Below are positions 1 to 6,478 of a stretch of DNA of 6,814 nucleotides, one piece after another. The notes below the pieces were generated by a model. The model did no database searches. It worked only from the letters and a program-made list of their open reading frames with translations, and had not been told where the DNA came from. This DNA is from Acinetobacter sp. UBA6641 (GTDB lineage: Bacteria; Pseudomonadota; Gammaproteobacteria; Pseudomonadales; Moraxellaceae). The stretch covers positions 2,578-9,391 of the forward strand of contig DKLL01000195.1 in assembly GCA_002455755.1 (NCBI GenBank). The letters run 5' to 3'. A program made the translations under genes and the position numbers. Within the stretch, counting starts at the first letter, position 1. The number at the start of each line of letters is the position of its first letter.

Positions 1-288
1 AATGACAGCAAACAAGTGATTATGAATGCTGCATCTCCGATGACAGCGCGTTCAACTCGGCTATTCGCCCCAATTTGCCGCAACTATGACAAAGACTTAG
101 CGATTGAAGAAGCTTATGATTTCAATTTAAAAATTTTTGAGGAAGACCGTCTAGTATCCGAATCGCAAAAGCCAGAATATCTGCCTCTGGATTTAAGCCT
201 TGAAGCACACTTCCCCGCTGACCGGAGTTCCAGCCTGTACCGCAAGCTGTTGCGTAAAAAAGGTTTTAGTCCATTGTTTGCGGCTTAG
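1..288 (+). CDS. Rieske-type aromatic ring-hydroxylating oxygenase alpha subunit, C-terminal fragment (5' end outside the window)
   Basis: The frame is open from base 1 to a TAG at 286-288, so this is the last 95 residues of a longer protein; the GTG at 16 is internal and not a start. The stretch with STRLF-x3-CRNYD, then IFEEDR, then SQKPEYLPLDL resembles the C-terminal catalytic-domain end of VanA-like Rieske oxygenases, where a phrase of the type IFEEDRxxxExQ-P-xxLPLDL is usual. Such enzymes hydroxylate or O-demethylate aromatic substrates with an N-terminal [2Fe-2S] Rieske centre and a mononuclear iron; neither iron-binding region lies inside the window, so activity and substrate cannot be judged. 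No reductase gene follows on this strand. The next gene is a convergent aromatic-acid-type transporter, which fits an aromatic catabolic neighbourhood. The family is fairly sure, the substrate unknown. Confidence 0.78.
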   Translation, partial: NDSKQVIMNAASPMTARSTRLFAPICRNYDKDLAIEEAYDFNLKIFEEDRLVSESQKPEYLPLDLSLEAHFPADRSSSLYRKLLRKKGFSPLFAA

Positions 289-310
289 ATAAATAGCTTA
301 CAAATAATAA

Positions 311-332
311 ATGAGGACATAACTGCCCTCAT
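311..332 (-). terminator. Possible terminator of the MFS gene
   Basis: A 6-bp inverted repeat (ATGAGG at 311-316, CCTCAT at 327-332) lies between the two convergent stop codons. Read on the minus strand, the hairpin is followed by a T-rich stretch (TTATTATTTG), so it could end the transporter transcript. The stem is short and lacks a GC core. It is weak compared with the other terminators in this window. Confidence 0.35.
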
Positions 333-367
333 AGACTTGAATTGAATATTCTCATTTTGTGTCACCT

Positions 368-1738
368 CTAGTGGGGAATTTCTGCAAAATCAGTTTGGCC
401 TTTTTGAATGGATGTTTGATATCTGATTAAGAACACACAGCATAATGCGATGATTAACGGCATGCCCAGCGCATAAAAATAACCGATTACGCCATAACGG
501 GTTAAAATAACCCCGCCAATCGCTGAACCAATAATTGCCCCCATGCGGCCCATGCCAATGGCCCAACCCGTCGCTGTCGCACGAACTTGGGTTGGATATG
601 CGGCAACCACCAAATAATTCAATGCCAGTTGCTGACTTCCAATCCCAAAGCCGGCCAAGGCAATCAGTGCAAAAATATAACCCCATTGCTGAGTTTCGAT
701 GAGTAGTCCTAACCCTATAACCACAGCCAGTCCTGTAAACAGCATAAAAGTTAATATTTTAGCTGTATTTAATTTAGGTAACCAATAGGCCAAGGGTATG
801 GCAAAAACGATAAAGGCTGCGTTCACGGTGACAGAAGCATAAGGTGCTTGCTCTGGTGCCAGACCTGCCTGTTTTAAAATAGTAGGTAACCATGACAACA
901 GCATGAACCAAGCGATCCAGTTAAAGAAATATGTTCCCCATACGCCAGCTGTGGTACGCGCCAATCCGTTTTGAAACAGGATACTTAATTTCGCTTTGTT
1001 TTGCTCTGCCGGATTTGCTGTGATCACATCTGCCTGTGTGAAGGAAACCGTTTTAGAAGAAATTTTATTCAGGATTCTTTGTATGGCGGCAATAGTCGTA
1101 GCACTATTTTTTTGTGCCATATACTCTAGGGATTCAGGTAAAACAAAATACAATACAATCAGTAAAACCAGAGGGAGCGCTCCCCCAATAATATAAATAC
1201 CCTGCCATCCCACCAGTGGCAAAATTTTTGCAGCCAGTAGTCCACCAAGCATTGCTCCAGCAGGCAAAGCCAATAAAACGCCTGTCGTTACGGTGCCTTT
1301 AAAGCGTTGAGGTGAATATTCTGCCGCAAGTGCTAATAAAACGGGAGTTGCACCTCCCATGCCCAAACCGGCAATTACTCTTAATATAAATATTTGTTCA
1401 ATATTGCTGACAAAAGCTGTAACAAGCGTAGCAGTAGAAAAAATGGCTGTGCAAAACAGTAATGTTTTTCTGCGCCCCAATTTATCGCCCAACAATCCTA
1501 AAAGCATGGCACCGACTGTCATTCCAACAATTCCAGCGGTTAGAATTGGCGCCAATGCACCTGGCTGTAAATTAAAATGCGCTAATAAGGCGGGTGCTGT
1601 AAATGCGATCGCCTGGGTATCAAAACCATCAAATAAAGCAATGGTGAAACAGAGTAAAATGACCATCCATTGATAAGATGATATTTTCCGGTCTATCACT
1701 TCTTTGATTAATGACTTTGCTTGCTGAACCTTTTCCAT
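368..1738 (-). CDS. MFS transporter, aromatic acid:H+ symporter (AAHS/PcaK-like) family
   Basis: A 456-residue inner-membrane protein with about twelve hydrophobic segments, the normal length for this family. The first membrane segment carries DGFD (residues 37-40) followed by TQAIAFTAPAL. That is the DGxD-type signature seen in 4-hydroxybenzoate, vanillate and benzoate carriers such as PcaK, VanK and BenK. The loop between segments 2 and 3 has the MFS motif GLLGDKLGRRK (81-91). A long hydrophilic stretch around residues 205-250 is the central loop between the two six-helix halves. The likely role is proton-driven import of an aromatic or related organic acid. The start is supported by a purine-rich AAGGAAGGGG just upstream of the ATG. 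It is convergent with a Rieske oxygenase fragment, which supports an aromatic substrate, but the exact substrate cannot be read from sequence. It follows the dat-ddc operon on the same strand behind a strong terminator, so it is probably transcribed separately. Confidence 0.88.
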   Translation of the reverse strand: MEKVQQAKSLIKEVIDRKISSYQWMVILLCFTIALFDGFDTQAIAFTAPALLAHFNLQPGALAPILTAGIVGMTVGAMLLGLLGDKLGRRKTLLFCTAIFSTATLVTAFVSNIEQIFILRVIAGLGMGGATPVLLALAAEYSPQRFKGTVTTGVLLALPAGAMLGGLLAAKILPLVGWQGIYIIGGALPLVLLIVLYFVLPESLEYMAQKNSATTIAAIQRILNKISSKTVSFTQADVITANPAEQNKAKLSILFQNGLARTTAGVWGTYFFNWIAWFMLLSWLPTILKQAGLAPEQAPYASVTVNAAFIVFAIPLAYWLPKLNTAKILTFMLFTGLAVVIGLGLLIETQQWGYIFALIALAGFGIGSQQLALNYLVVAAYPTQVRATATGWAIGMGRMGAIIGSAIGGVILTRYGVIGYFYALGMPLIIALCCVFLIRYQTSIQKGQTDFAEIPH

Positions 1739-1768
1739 GTTCCCCTTCCTTTTTCCTTCATATCTCCT

Positions 1769-1797
1769 AATTTAGATACTGCCGACCAGAAGATCAA
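1769..1797 (-). promoter_or_regulatory. Candidate sigma70 promoter of the MFS gene
   Basis: On the minus strand, TTGATC (1797-1792) and TAAATT (1774-1769) are separated by 17 bp, each matching four of six consensus positions. The start of transcription would fall near 1762, leaving a leader of about 23 bases that contains the purine-rich ribosome binding site. This is a by-eye match in AT-rich DNA and is tentative. Confidence 0.3.
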
Positions 1798-1817
1798 AGA
1801 CCAAAAAGGTATGTATT

Positions 1818-1844
1818 TATGCAGTAAGCGTATGTTGCATATGC
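1818..1844. promoter_or_regulatory. Possible operator: inverted repeat TATGCA-N12-TGCATA
   Basis: TATGCA (1818-1823) and TGCATA (1836-1841) form an interrupted dyad, and the right arm is part of the perfect palindrome GCATATGC (1837-1844). The dyad centre lies about 67 bases upstream of the transcription start inferred for the MFS gene, a position where LysR-type activators often bind. No regulator gene is in the window, and the inferred promoter is itself uncertain. Confidence 0.25.
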
Positions 1845-1858
1845 TGTGTTTTAAATAG

Positions 1859-1888
1859 AAAAAAGGAGATCAAATGATCTCCTTTTTT
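1859..1888 (-). terminator. Strong bidirectional-type intrinsic terminator after ddc
   Basis: GGAGATCA (1865-1872) pairs with TGATCTCC (1875-1882), realistically a 7-bp stem with a 4-base loop. The stem is flanked by A6 (1859-1864) and T6 (1883-1888), so it has a terminal T-run on either strand. It begins about 16 bases after the ddc stop codon and should end the dat-ddc transcript before the MFS gene. Confidence 0.9.
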
Positions 1889-1904
1889 CTACCCATTCAA
1901 TCGA

Positions 1905-3437
1905 TTAATCAATTGCAGGGGTATATGTACCATCAGCGATTGGACCTTTAATACGGTCAGCTTCTGCAAGCACAAGACCAAGCAAGTTCTTCACGTTTTC
2001 TAAAGTCGCGACCGGGCTTAAAGTCGTCATTTTCAATGATTGAACATCACCCACTTTAGTGACGCCAATATTCGCTTCACCACGCGCAAACAACTCGTCT
2101 GCAACGTTTTGATTCAGTGTATCCAACAATTCAGCTGGATAGCCTGCCGGTACTACACGGAACAGGACAGAAGCAAATTGCGGTTCAACCAGAAGCTCTA
2201 GACCATCAGTCGCTTTAATATAATCAGCAACATCACGGGTCAACTTGACGCCATGGTCGATCATCGAACCATAAAGCTCTTCACCCAATGCTTCAACTGT
2301 CATCCAGAGTTTCAACGCATCAAAACGGCGCGTGGTTTGCAATGACTTGGACACCAGGTTAGGAACGCCGTGTTCTTCATCATAAGCAGAGTTTAAGTAC
2401 TCCGCTTCATAATGCATGAAACGGTAGTTCGCTTCGTCTTTCAACAAGAACGCGCCACAAGAAATGGTCTGGAAATAGTGCTTATGGAAATCCAGTGTCA
2501 CGGAATCTGACAGCTCAATACCATCAAGCATAGAACGATAGTCATTCGACAGAATCAGTGCACCACCCCAAGCTGCGTCAATGTGCATCCACGCGCCGTA
2601 TTTGTTGGTGATTTCACGGATTTCTTTCAATGGATCAATCGCACCGGCATCGGTCGTACCTGCGGTTGCTACCACACATGCCACGATCTTGCCTTCAGAC
2701 TGAAGATGTGCCATGGTTTTTTCCAGAGCATCAACATCCATCTGCGCATTTTCATTCACAGGAACAGTGACTACTGACTGGAAACCCATGCCCATCATCG
2801 CCATGTTCTTTTGCACAGAGAAGTGCGCATTTTCAGAACAGATGACTTTGACGTTACGCATCGCATCGCCTGGAATACCATCACGCTGAACCGACCACGG
2901 ATTACCGTTTTCGTCTTTCCAGTTTTTCGCGATGCAGGCATCACGCGCAAGCAACACGCCCATCAAGTTGGATTGGGTACCACCTGAAGTGAATACACCA
3001 GCCTGACCTGAACCATAGCCTATTTTTTGACGTAGCCAGTCAATCAGCTGTACTTCCATCAATGAACCGGCCGGGCTTTGATCCCATGAGTCCATAGACT
3101 GGTTGGTTGCGTTAATCAATACTTCTGCAATCTGGCTTGCCACCATGGTTGGGCAATGCAAATGTGCCAACGAGTGCGGATGATGTACTTTCAAACTTTT
3201 GTTTAAGAAAAGTTCAACCATACGCTCAAGTGATTTGTGCAACCCCATACCTTGTTTTGAAGGATGGAATGCAATCGCACTGCGTAGCTCTTTAATGCTG
3301 CCGCCAGTGTACATTTTGTCGTTTTGCAACCATGCAGAAACGGCTTTTACCGCTTCATCCATTGCTGACTGATAGTCAGCAATGGATTGTGCATCATTGC
3401 AGAATAACGCTTTACGGTGTTCTGCAAAATCAACCAT
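1905..3437 (-). CDS. ddc: L-2,4-diaminobutyrate decarboxylase
   Basis: This 510-residue cytoplasmic, pyridoxal-phosphate-dependent group II decarboxylase converts L-2,4-diaminobutyrate to 1,3-diaminopropane and CO2. The fold signatures are in order. SGGTQSN (151-157) is the cofactor phosphate-binding loop. His205 in SENAHFS should stack on the cofactor ring. [12 protein letters not shown] (257-268) is conserved. Asp287 in HIDAAWGG contacts the pyridine nitrogen, and Lys319 in LDFHKHYFQ is the Schiff-base lysine. The N-terminal part with [12 protein letters not shown] (85-96) is typical of this family. The whole sequence closely matches the A. baumannii enzyme as I remember it, including the start [11 protein letters not shown]. 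The gene begins two bases after the dat stop (TAA-TC-ATG), with only a weak GGGGCG upstream, so its translation is probably coupled to dat. Glutamate or aromatic amino acid decarboxylases are relatives, but the adjacent dat gene settles the substrate. Confidence 0.96.
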   Translation of the reverse strand: MVDFAEHRKALFCNDAQSIADYQSAMDEAVKAVSAWLQNDKMYTGGSIKELRSAIAFHPSKQGMGLHKSLERMVELFLNKSLKVHHPHSLAHLHCPTMVASQIAEVLINATNQSMDSWDQSPAGSLMEVQLIDWLRQKIGYGSGQAGVFTSGGTQSNLMGVLLARDACIAKNWKDENGNPWSVQRDGIPGDAMRNVKVICSENAHFSVQKNMAMMGMGFQSVVTVPVNENAQMDVDALEKTMAHLQSEGKIVACVVATAGTTDAGAIDPLKEIREITNKYGAWMHIDAAWGGALILSNDYRSMLDGIELSDSVTLDFHKHYFQTISCGAFLLKDEANYRFMHYEAEYLNSAYDEEHGVPNLVSKSLQTTRRFDALKLWMTVEALGEELYGSMIDHGVKLTRDVADYIKATDGLELLVEPQFASVLFRVVPAGYPAELLDTLNQNVADELFARGEANIGVTKVGDVQSLKMTTLSPVATLENVKNLLGLVLAEADRIKGPIADGTYTPAID

Positions 3438-3439
3438 GA

Positions 3440-4813
3440 TTACGCGCCCCGAGTTGCAACAAGTGCTTCAGCAAGTGCTTTTTTGAAGCGAACAATAACT
3501 TCTTCACATTCAGCCTGATTGATAATCAGCGGGCAAAGTAAACGGATCACTGTACCGTTACGGCCACCTTTCTCTAACAAGAGTTTGTTATCGAAACACG
3601 CTGCTTGAATCGCTGCAGCCAATTGACCGTCACCTGGCAATGAACCCATATGATCAGCAGGTTTGCGCTCATCGACGATTTCAATACCAATCATCAGACC
3701 ACGACCACGTACGTTACCGATACATGGGAATTCTACTGCCAATTTTTTCAATTCGGCTTGCAGGAAATCGCCACGTTCTTGCGCGTTTTGTGCAAGATTT
3801 TGTTCTTTGATGGTTTTGATCGTTGCCAGACCCGTACCCATCGCCAACTGGTTACCACGGAAAGTACCGGTGTGACCTGCTGGCTGCCAGGCATCAAACT
3901 TACGCTTAATACCCAGTACTGCAAGTGGCAAGCTACCGCCTACGGCTTTGGACATCACCACAACATCGGGTTCAATACCCGCATGTTCAAAGGCAAACAT
4001 TTTACCCGAACGTGCAAAGCCTGCCTGAACTTCGTCAAGAATTAACACAATGTTGTGCTTTTCTGTCACTTCACGAATTTTTTGCAACCATTTCACCGGC
4101 GCAGTTACCACACCGCCTTCACCTTGAATCGCTTCAAGAATTACAGCTGCCGGCTTGGTAACACCACTTTCGACATCTTCAATGAAGTTTTCGAAATAAT
4201 AAGTCAAGGCATCAACGCCCGCTTCACCACCAAGGCCTAGCGGGCAACGGTATTCATGCGGATATGGCATAAACTGTACGCCAGGCATTAAGCCATTCAC
4301 TGAATTCTTGGCAGACAGGTTACCTGTCATGGCCAAAGAACCGTGAGTCATACCATGATAGCCACCTGAGAAGCTGATCACAGAGCTACGACCAGTATAG
4401 GTTTTTGCCAATTTAATTGCTGCTTCCGTACCGTCTGCACCAGACGGACCACAGAACTGTAGGCAATACTCTTCTTTCCCGCCAGGGAGCTGTTCGAGTA
4501 ATGCTTCAGTAAATGCATCTTTTAAAGGTGTCGTTAAATCTAAAGTATGTAATGGAAGACCGCTTGCAAGCGTATCTTGAATACTTTGAATTACCGCAGG
4601 ATGATTATGGCCTAAAGCCAATGTTCCTGCCCCAGCTAAACAATCGAGGTACTCTGTACCTTCAACATCAGTAACCCAACAACCTAAGGCTTTTGCTATC
4701 GCTAATGGCAATTTGCGTGGATAGCTACGAACATTGGATTCCATCTGGCTTTGGCGAGTCAAATAGTATTCGTTAGTAGACTTAGTGGCAGGATTTACAG
4801 AAGAAACGCTCAT
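3440..4813 (-). CDS. dat: L-2,4-diaminobutyrate:2-oxoglutarate 4-aminotransferase
   Basis: This 457-residue class-III (ornithine/GABA-type) aminotransferase makes L-2,4-diaminobutyrate from aspartate 4-semialdehyde with glutamate as amino donor. It is the first step of the pathway to 1,3-diaminopropane. Visible motifs include [12 protein letters not shown] (61-72) and the cofactor phosphate loop [11 protein letters not shown] (122-132). Tyr152 and His153 in [10 protein letters not shown] stack on the ring, [14 protein letters not shown] (257-270) contains Asp260, and Lys289 in VVMSKAVGG is the Schiff-base lysine. [12 protein letters not shown] (313-324) contributes the second phosphate contact. 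EctB, the ectoine-pathway aminotransferase, catalyses the same reaction, but no ectoine genes are present and ddc follows directly. The start [10 protein letters not shown] matches the A. baumannii protein as I recall it. Upstream, GAGATGG lies nine bases before the ATG as a modest ribosome binding site. It is the first gene of the operon and is divergent from the SIMPL gene. Confidence 0.96.
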   Translation of the reverse strand: MSVSSVNPATKSTNEYYLTRQSQMESNVRSYPRKLPLAIAKALGCWVTDVEGTEYLDCLAGAGTLALGHNHPAVIQSIQDTLASGLPLHTLDLTTPLKDAFTEALLEQLPGGKEEYCLQFCGPSGADGTEAAIKLAKTYTGRSSVISFSGGYHGMTHGSLAMTGNLSAKNSVNGLMPGVQFMPYPHEYRCPLGLGGEAGVDALTYYFENFIEDVESGVTKPAAVILEAIQGEGGVVTAPVKWLQKIREVTEKHNIVLILDEVQAGFARSGKMFAFEHAGIEPDVVVMSKAVGGSLPLAVLGIKRKFDAWQPAGHTGTFRGNQLAMGTGLATIKTIKEQNLAQNAQERGDFLQAELKKLAVEFPCIGNVRGRGLMIGIEIVDERKPADHMGSLPGDGQLAAAIQAACFDNKLLLEKGGRNGTVIRLLCPLIINQAECEEVIVRFKKALAEALVATRGA

Positions 4814-4935
4814 ATCGAATTACCATCTCTGATATGGGTTGAAAGAAATAAGTCGGGTGACTTGTGGTCCTTTGACTCGGTGCTTTATAGAATCTAGTTT
4901 GATGACTTGATTTATACATCATAACTAAACGGCGG

Positions 4936-4941
4936 ATGATA
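4936..4941 (-). promoter_or_regulatory. Candidate -10 element of the dat-ddc operon
   Basis: TATCAT on the minus strand matches five of six positions of the -10 consensus and lies about 125 bases upstream of the dat ATG. The closest -35-like hexamer, TTGTTT, is 19 bp away, longer than ideal. A second hexamer, TATAAA (4889-4884), is an alternative. Which one is used cannot be decided from sequence. Confidence 0.22.
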
Positions 4942-5105
4942 CAGAATTTTTCAATAAAATAAACAAGTTTTATGACTTTATCTGCCCAAAACCGATCGAA
5001 AAAATATATCAAGCCAAATCTTAGATATAATTATCATCTTACAGTGTGACAGACTAAAGAAAACCTTATTTTTATACTTTTTTTATGCAAAAGATTGGAT
5101 TAACG

Positions 5106-5192
5106 TAATCGCTTAAACCAAACCAACTTAAGTATTTAATTTTTAATTATTTTATATACAAGTACTTTTTTTAAGAAAAATATAATCGCTTA
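5106..5192 (+). repeat. Direct repeat pair TAATCGCTTA
   Basis: The same ten bases occur at 5106-5115 and 5183-5192, with starts 77 bases apart. The downstream copy ends six bases before the TTGACA of the SIMPL gene's candidate promoter. A repeat of this length is mildly unexpected in a region of this size, though the AT bias raises the chance rate. It could be a pair of regulator sites or a coincidence. Confidence 0.4.
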
Positions 5193-5197
5193 CAATC

Positions 5198-5225
5198 TTG
5201 ACACAAAGTCTACAAAAAATACTCA
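5198..5225 (+). promoter_or_regulatory. Candidate promoter of the SIMPL-domain gene
   Basis: A perfect -35 hexamer TTGACA (5198-5203) is followed 16 bp later by a poor -10 match, TACTCA (5220-5225). Transcription would start around 5232, giving a leader of nearly 60 bases. The -35 is convincing and the -10 is not. An alternative -10, CATACT (5244-5249), is too far away to pair with it. Confidence 0.4.
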
Positions 5226-5289
5226 TGAAGTAGCGATACCATGCATACTAAAAGCTGAACCTTTCTTTACAAAAAAACAGGTAAAAATA

Positions 5290-5994
5290 ATGCGATATTT
5301 AACTCTCTCCTCTCTAGTGCTTGCTAGCGTACTTTCAACGACTGCTTTTGCGCAGCAAGCAGAACAACTCAACTATAATTTAGTTAATGTTCAGGCCGAA
5401 GCTACTCGCCAGATTTCCAATGATGAAATGCATGCAGTTTTATATATTGAAAGAAGCAAGAAACAGCCGGCCGAACTTTCTGCACTCATCACACAATTAA
5501 TGAATCAAGCCATAGCAGCGGCGAAAAAATATCCGCAAGTGAAAGTCGAAACCGGTGCGCAAAGCACCTATCCTGTATATGACAATGACAGCCAGAAATT
5601 AAAAGAATGGCGTGGCCGGGCTGAAATTCGTCTAGTCAGTACCGATTTTAAAGCAGTCAGCCAGTTGATCAGCGAATTGCAGCAAAACTTCCAGACCCAG
5701 TCCATCAACTTTACCGTTTCCGACACACAACGCAAAAAAGTAGAAAATGAATTGATGGTGGAAGCATCCAAAAATTTCCAGCAACGCGCCCAAATGCTCA
5801 GTCAGGCATGGAGTAAAACGGGTTATAACCTGGTCAATCTTAACCTGAATACCAATAATAATTATCCGCAACCGGTGATGATGCGTGCCAATATGGCTAA
5901 ATTTTCGGGAGCCGAAGCGGCTGATGCTCAAAATGTTGAGGCAGGTGAATCAAAAATCACTGTCAATGCCAATGGTTCAATCCAGTTTAAGTAA
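5290..5994 (+). CDS. Exported SIMPL (DUF541) domain protein
   Basis: This 234-residue protein has a clear Sec signal peptide: MRY, then a hydrophobic core to about residue 20, then AFA|QQ, with cleavage expected after Ala21. The mature part should be periplasmic. It begins NYNLVNVQAEATRQISNDEMHAVLYIE, the usual opening of SIMPL/DUF541 proteins, where a beta-strand with a phrase like V-x-GEA is followed by an acidic-residue strand. YPQVKVETGAQSTYPVYD and KEWRGRAEIRLVSTDF (around residues 80-118) fit the family's middle strands. The C-terminal ITVNANGSIQFK resembles its final strand. The length is typical, and the mature protein has no cysteine. Members include E. coli YggE, linked to oxidative stress tolerance, and bacterial outer-membrane-associated relatives, but the biochemical role is unknown. 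The ribosome binding site is weak (AGGT about seven bases upstream). The gene has its own terminator and appears monocistronic. Confidence 0.87.
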   Translation: MRYLTLSSLVLASVLSTTAFAQQAEQLNYNLVNVQAEATRQISNDEMHAVLYIERSKKQPAELSALITQLMNQAIAAAKKYPQVKVETGAQSTYPVYDNDSQKLKEWRGRAEIRLVSTDFKAVSQLISELQQNFQTQSINFTVSDTQRKKVENELMVEASKNFQQRAQMLSQAWSKTGYNLVNLNLNTNNNYPQPVMMRANMAKFSGAEAADAQNVEAGESKITVNANGSIQFK

Positions 5995-6011
5995 ATATTT
6001 AAGATTCATTT

Positions 6012-6039
6012 AAAACCGTGCAAACACACGGTTTTTTTT
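6012..6039 (+). terminator. Intrinsic terminator of the SIMPL-domain gene
   Basis: ACCGTG (6015-6020) pairs with CACGGT (6027-6032) around the loop CAAACA. A run of eight T residues (6032-6039) follows, and a run of A residues precedes the stem. It lies about 18 bases after the stop codon. Confidence 0.9.
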
Positions 6040-6109
6040 AATGCTATCAATAAGGTATTTACAACAATATAGCGACAATCCCATCAAGAATTTTAGTGGA
6101 TTTTTCCTG

Positions 6110-6115
6110 TAAAAT
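6110..6115 (+). promoter_or_regulatory. Candidate -10 element of the PAP2 gene
   Basis: TAAAAT directly preceded by TG (6108-6109) lies in the 115-bp gap after the SIMPL terminator, about 40 bases before the ATG. No clear -35 hexamer is visible. A promoter is needed here because of the terminator upstream, but its position is uncertain. Confidence 0.28.
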
Positions 6116-6154
6116 TATCGCACTCCTTTGCTTTTTTATCCCTTCAGATCCTAC

Positions 6155-6478
6155 ATGTCCATTGAAAGTTTAAATCTTGATCTATTTAGCATCCTGAATG
6201 TGCCTGAACAGGCTTCTCCATTAATGATGCACTTTGCCACTTTTGTCGCCCATGATTTAGTTTATGTCCTGTTTGCTGGCTTTGCCCTGTTTTGGCTTTA
6301 TGGACGTCAAAGTTCAAAAGCCTTGATTCTAAAAGGCTTTATCTTTTGTTGTATTGCTCTTTCAATTAGTGAATTAGCCTCTTACCTGTTCAATACCCCA
6401 CGTCCTTTTGTGATACCCGTCGGTCAGACTTTAATTGCACACACGAAGCAACCGGGTCATTTCCCAGCAATCATATGA
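6155..6478 (+). CDS. N-terminal half of the split PAP2 phosphatase
   Basis: The 107-codon frame contains two likely membrane segments (about residues 26-48 and 56-79) and motif 1 (TPRPF). It ends four residues after HFP in an off-frame tail (AII) and a TGA at 6476-6478. On its own it lacks both catalytic histidines and should be inactive. The frame extends upstream to a TTG at 6128, but the segment MSIESLNLDLF starting at the ATG looks like the true N-terminus. Confidence 0.6.
   Translation: MSIESLNLDLFSILNVPEQASPLMMHFATFVAHDLVYVLFAGFALFWLYGRQSSKALILKGFIFCCIALSISELASYLFNTPRPFVIPVGQTLIAHTKQPGHFPAII
6460..6466 (+). other. T TTC CCA heptamer with -1 frameshift pattern
   Basis: In the frame of the upstream half, the codons TTC and CCA preceded by T form the pattern X XXY YYZ (X=T, Y=C, Z=A). 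Shifting both tRNAs back one base re-pairs them on TTT and CCC. The next codons are then AGC, AAT, CAT and ATG, giving HFPSNHM, the expected PAP2 motif. This heptamer is not among the well-known efficient bacterial slip sites, and I did not identify a stimulatory hairpin downstream or a Shine-Dalgarno-like sequence upstream. A simple deletion is therefore more likely. Confidence 0.3.

Larger units (their letters stand above)
4814..5289. other. 476-bp AT-rich divergent intergenic region
   Basis: This gap separates the start codons of dat (leftward) and the SIMPL gene (rightward), so it must hold both promoters. It is clearly richer in A and T than the flanking genes. I see TTGACA at 5198 on the plus strand. 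On the minus strand there are two -10-like hexamers, TATCAT (4941-4936) and TATAAA (4889-4884), but neither has a good -35 partner. A perfect 10-base direct repeat, TAATCGCTTA, occurs at 5106-5115 and 5183-5192. The palindromes ACTTAAGT (5126-5133) and AAGTACTT (5160-5167) lie between the copies. No open frame here looks like a real gene, and I recognise no riboswitch or small RNA. Confidence 0.7.

Noticed and set aside
390..1673. Other-frame open frames within the MFS gene (390-686 minus, 996-1196 plus, 1359-1673 plus)
   Set aside because: The MFS frame has complete family motifs along its whole length, so these alternatives are shadows.
3650..4240. Several plus-strand frames of 61-131 codons inside dat
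   Set aside because: They lie opposite a strongly conserved aminotransferase and resemble no family; they are antisense shadows.
3440..4813. Ectoine-pathway aminotransferase (EctB) as the identity of the aminotransferase
   Set aside because: EctB performs the same reaction, but ectA and ectC are absent and a diaminobutyrate decarboxylase follows two bases downstream, so the diaminopropane pathway is the better fit.
4782..5012. 76-codon minus-strand frame upstream of and overlapping the dat start
   Set aside because: It begins with TTG without a ribosome binding site, overlaps the dat start in another frame, and its sequence (rich in Phe, Tyr, Arg and Ser) looks like translated AT-rich leader rather than a protein.
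5026..5031. Perfect TATAAT on the plus strand as a promoter
   Set aside because: No -35-like hexamer lies 15-19 bases upstream, and perfect -10 hexamers are expected by chance in DNA this rich in A and T.
5568..5931. Two minus-strand frames inside the SIMPL gene
   Set aside because: They are antisense to a gene with a clear signal peptide and domain, and their compositions are unlike those of real proteins.
6128..6154. Upstream TTG start adding nine residues to the PAP2 protein
   Set aside because: There is no ribosome binding site before the TTG, the added residues (MLFYPFRSY) are not family-like, and the ATG at 6155 gives a natural N-terminus.
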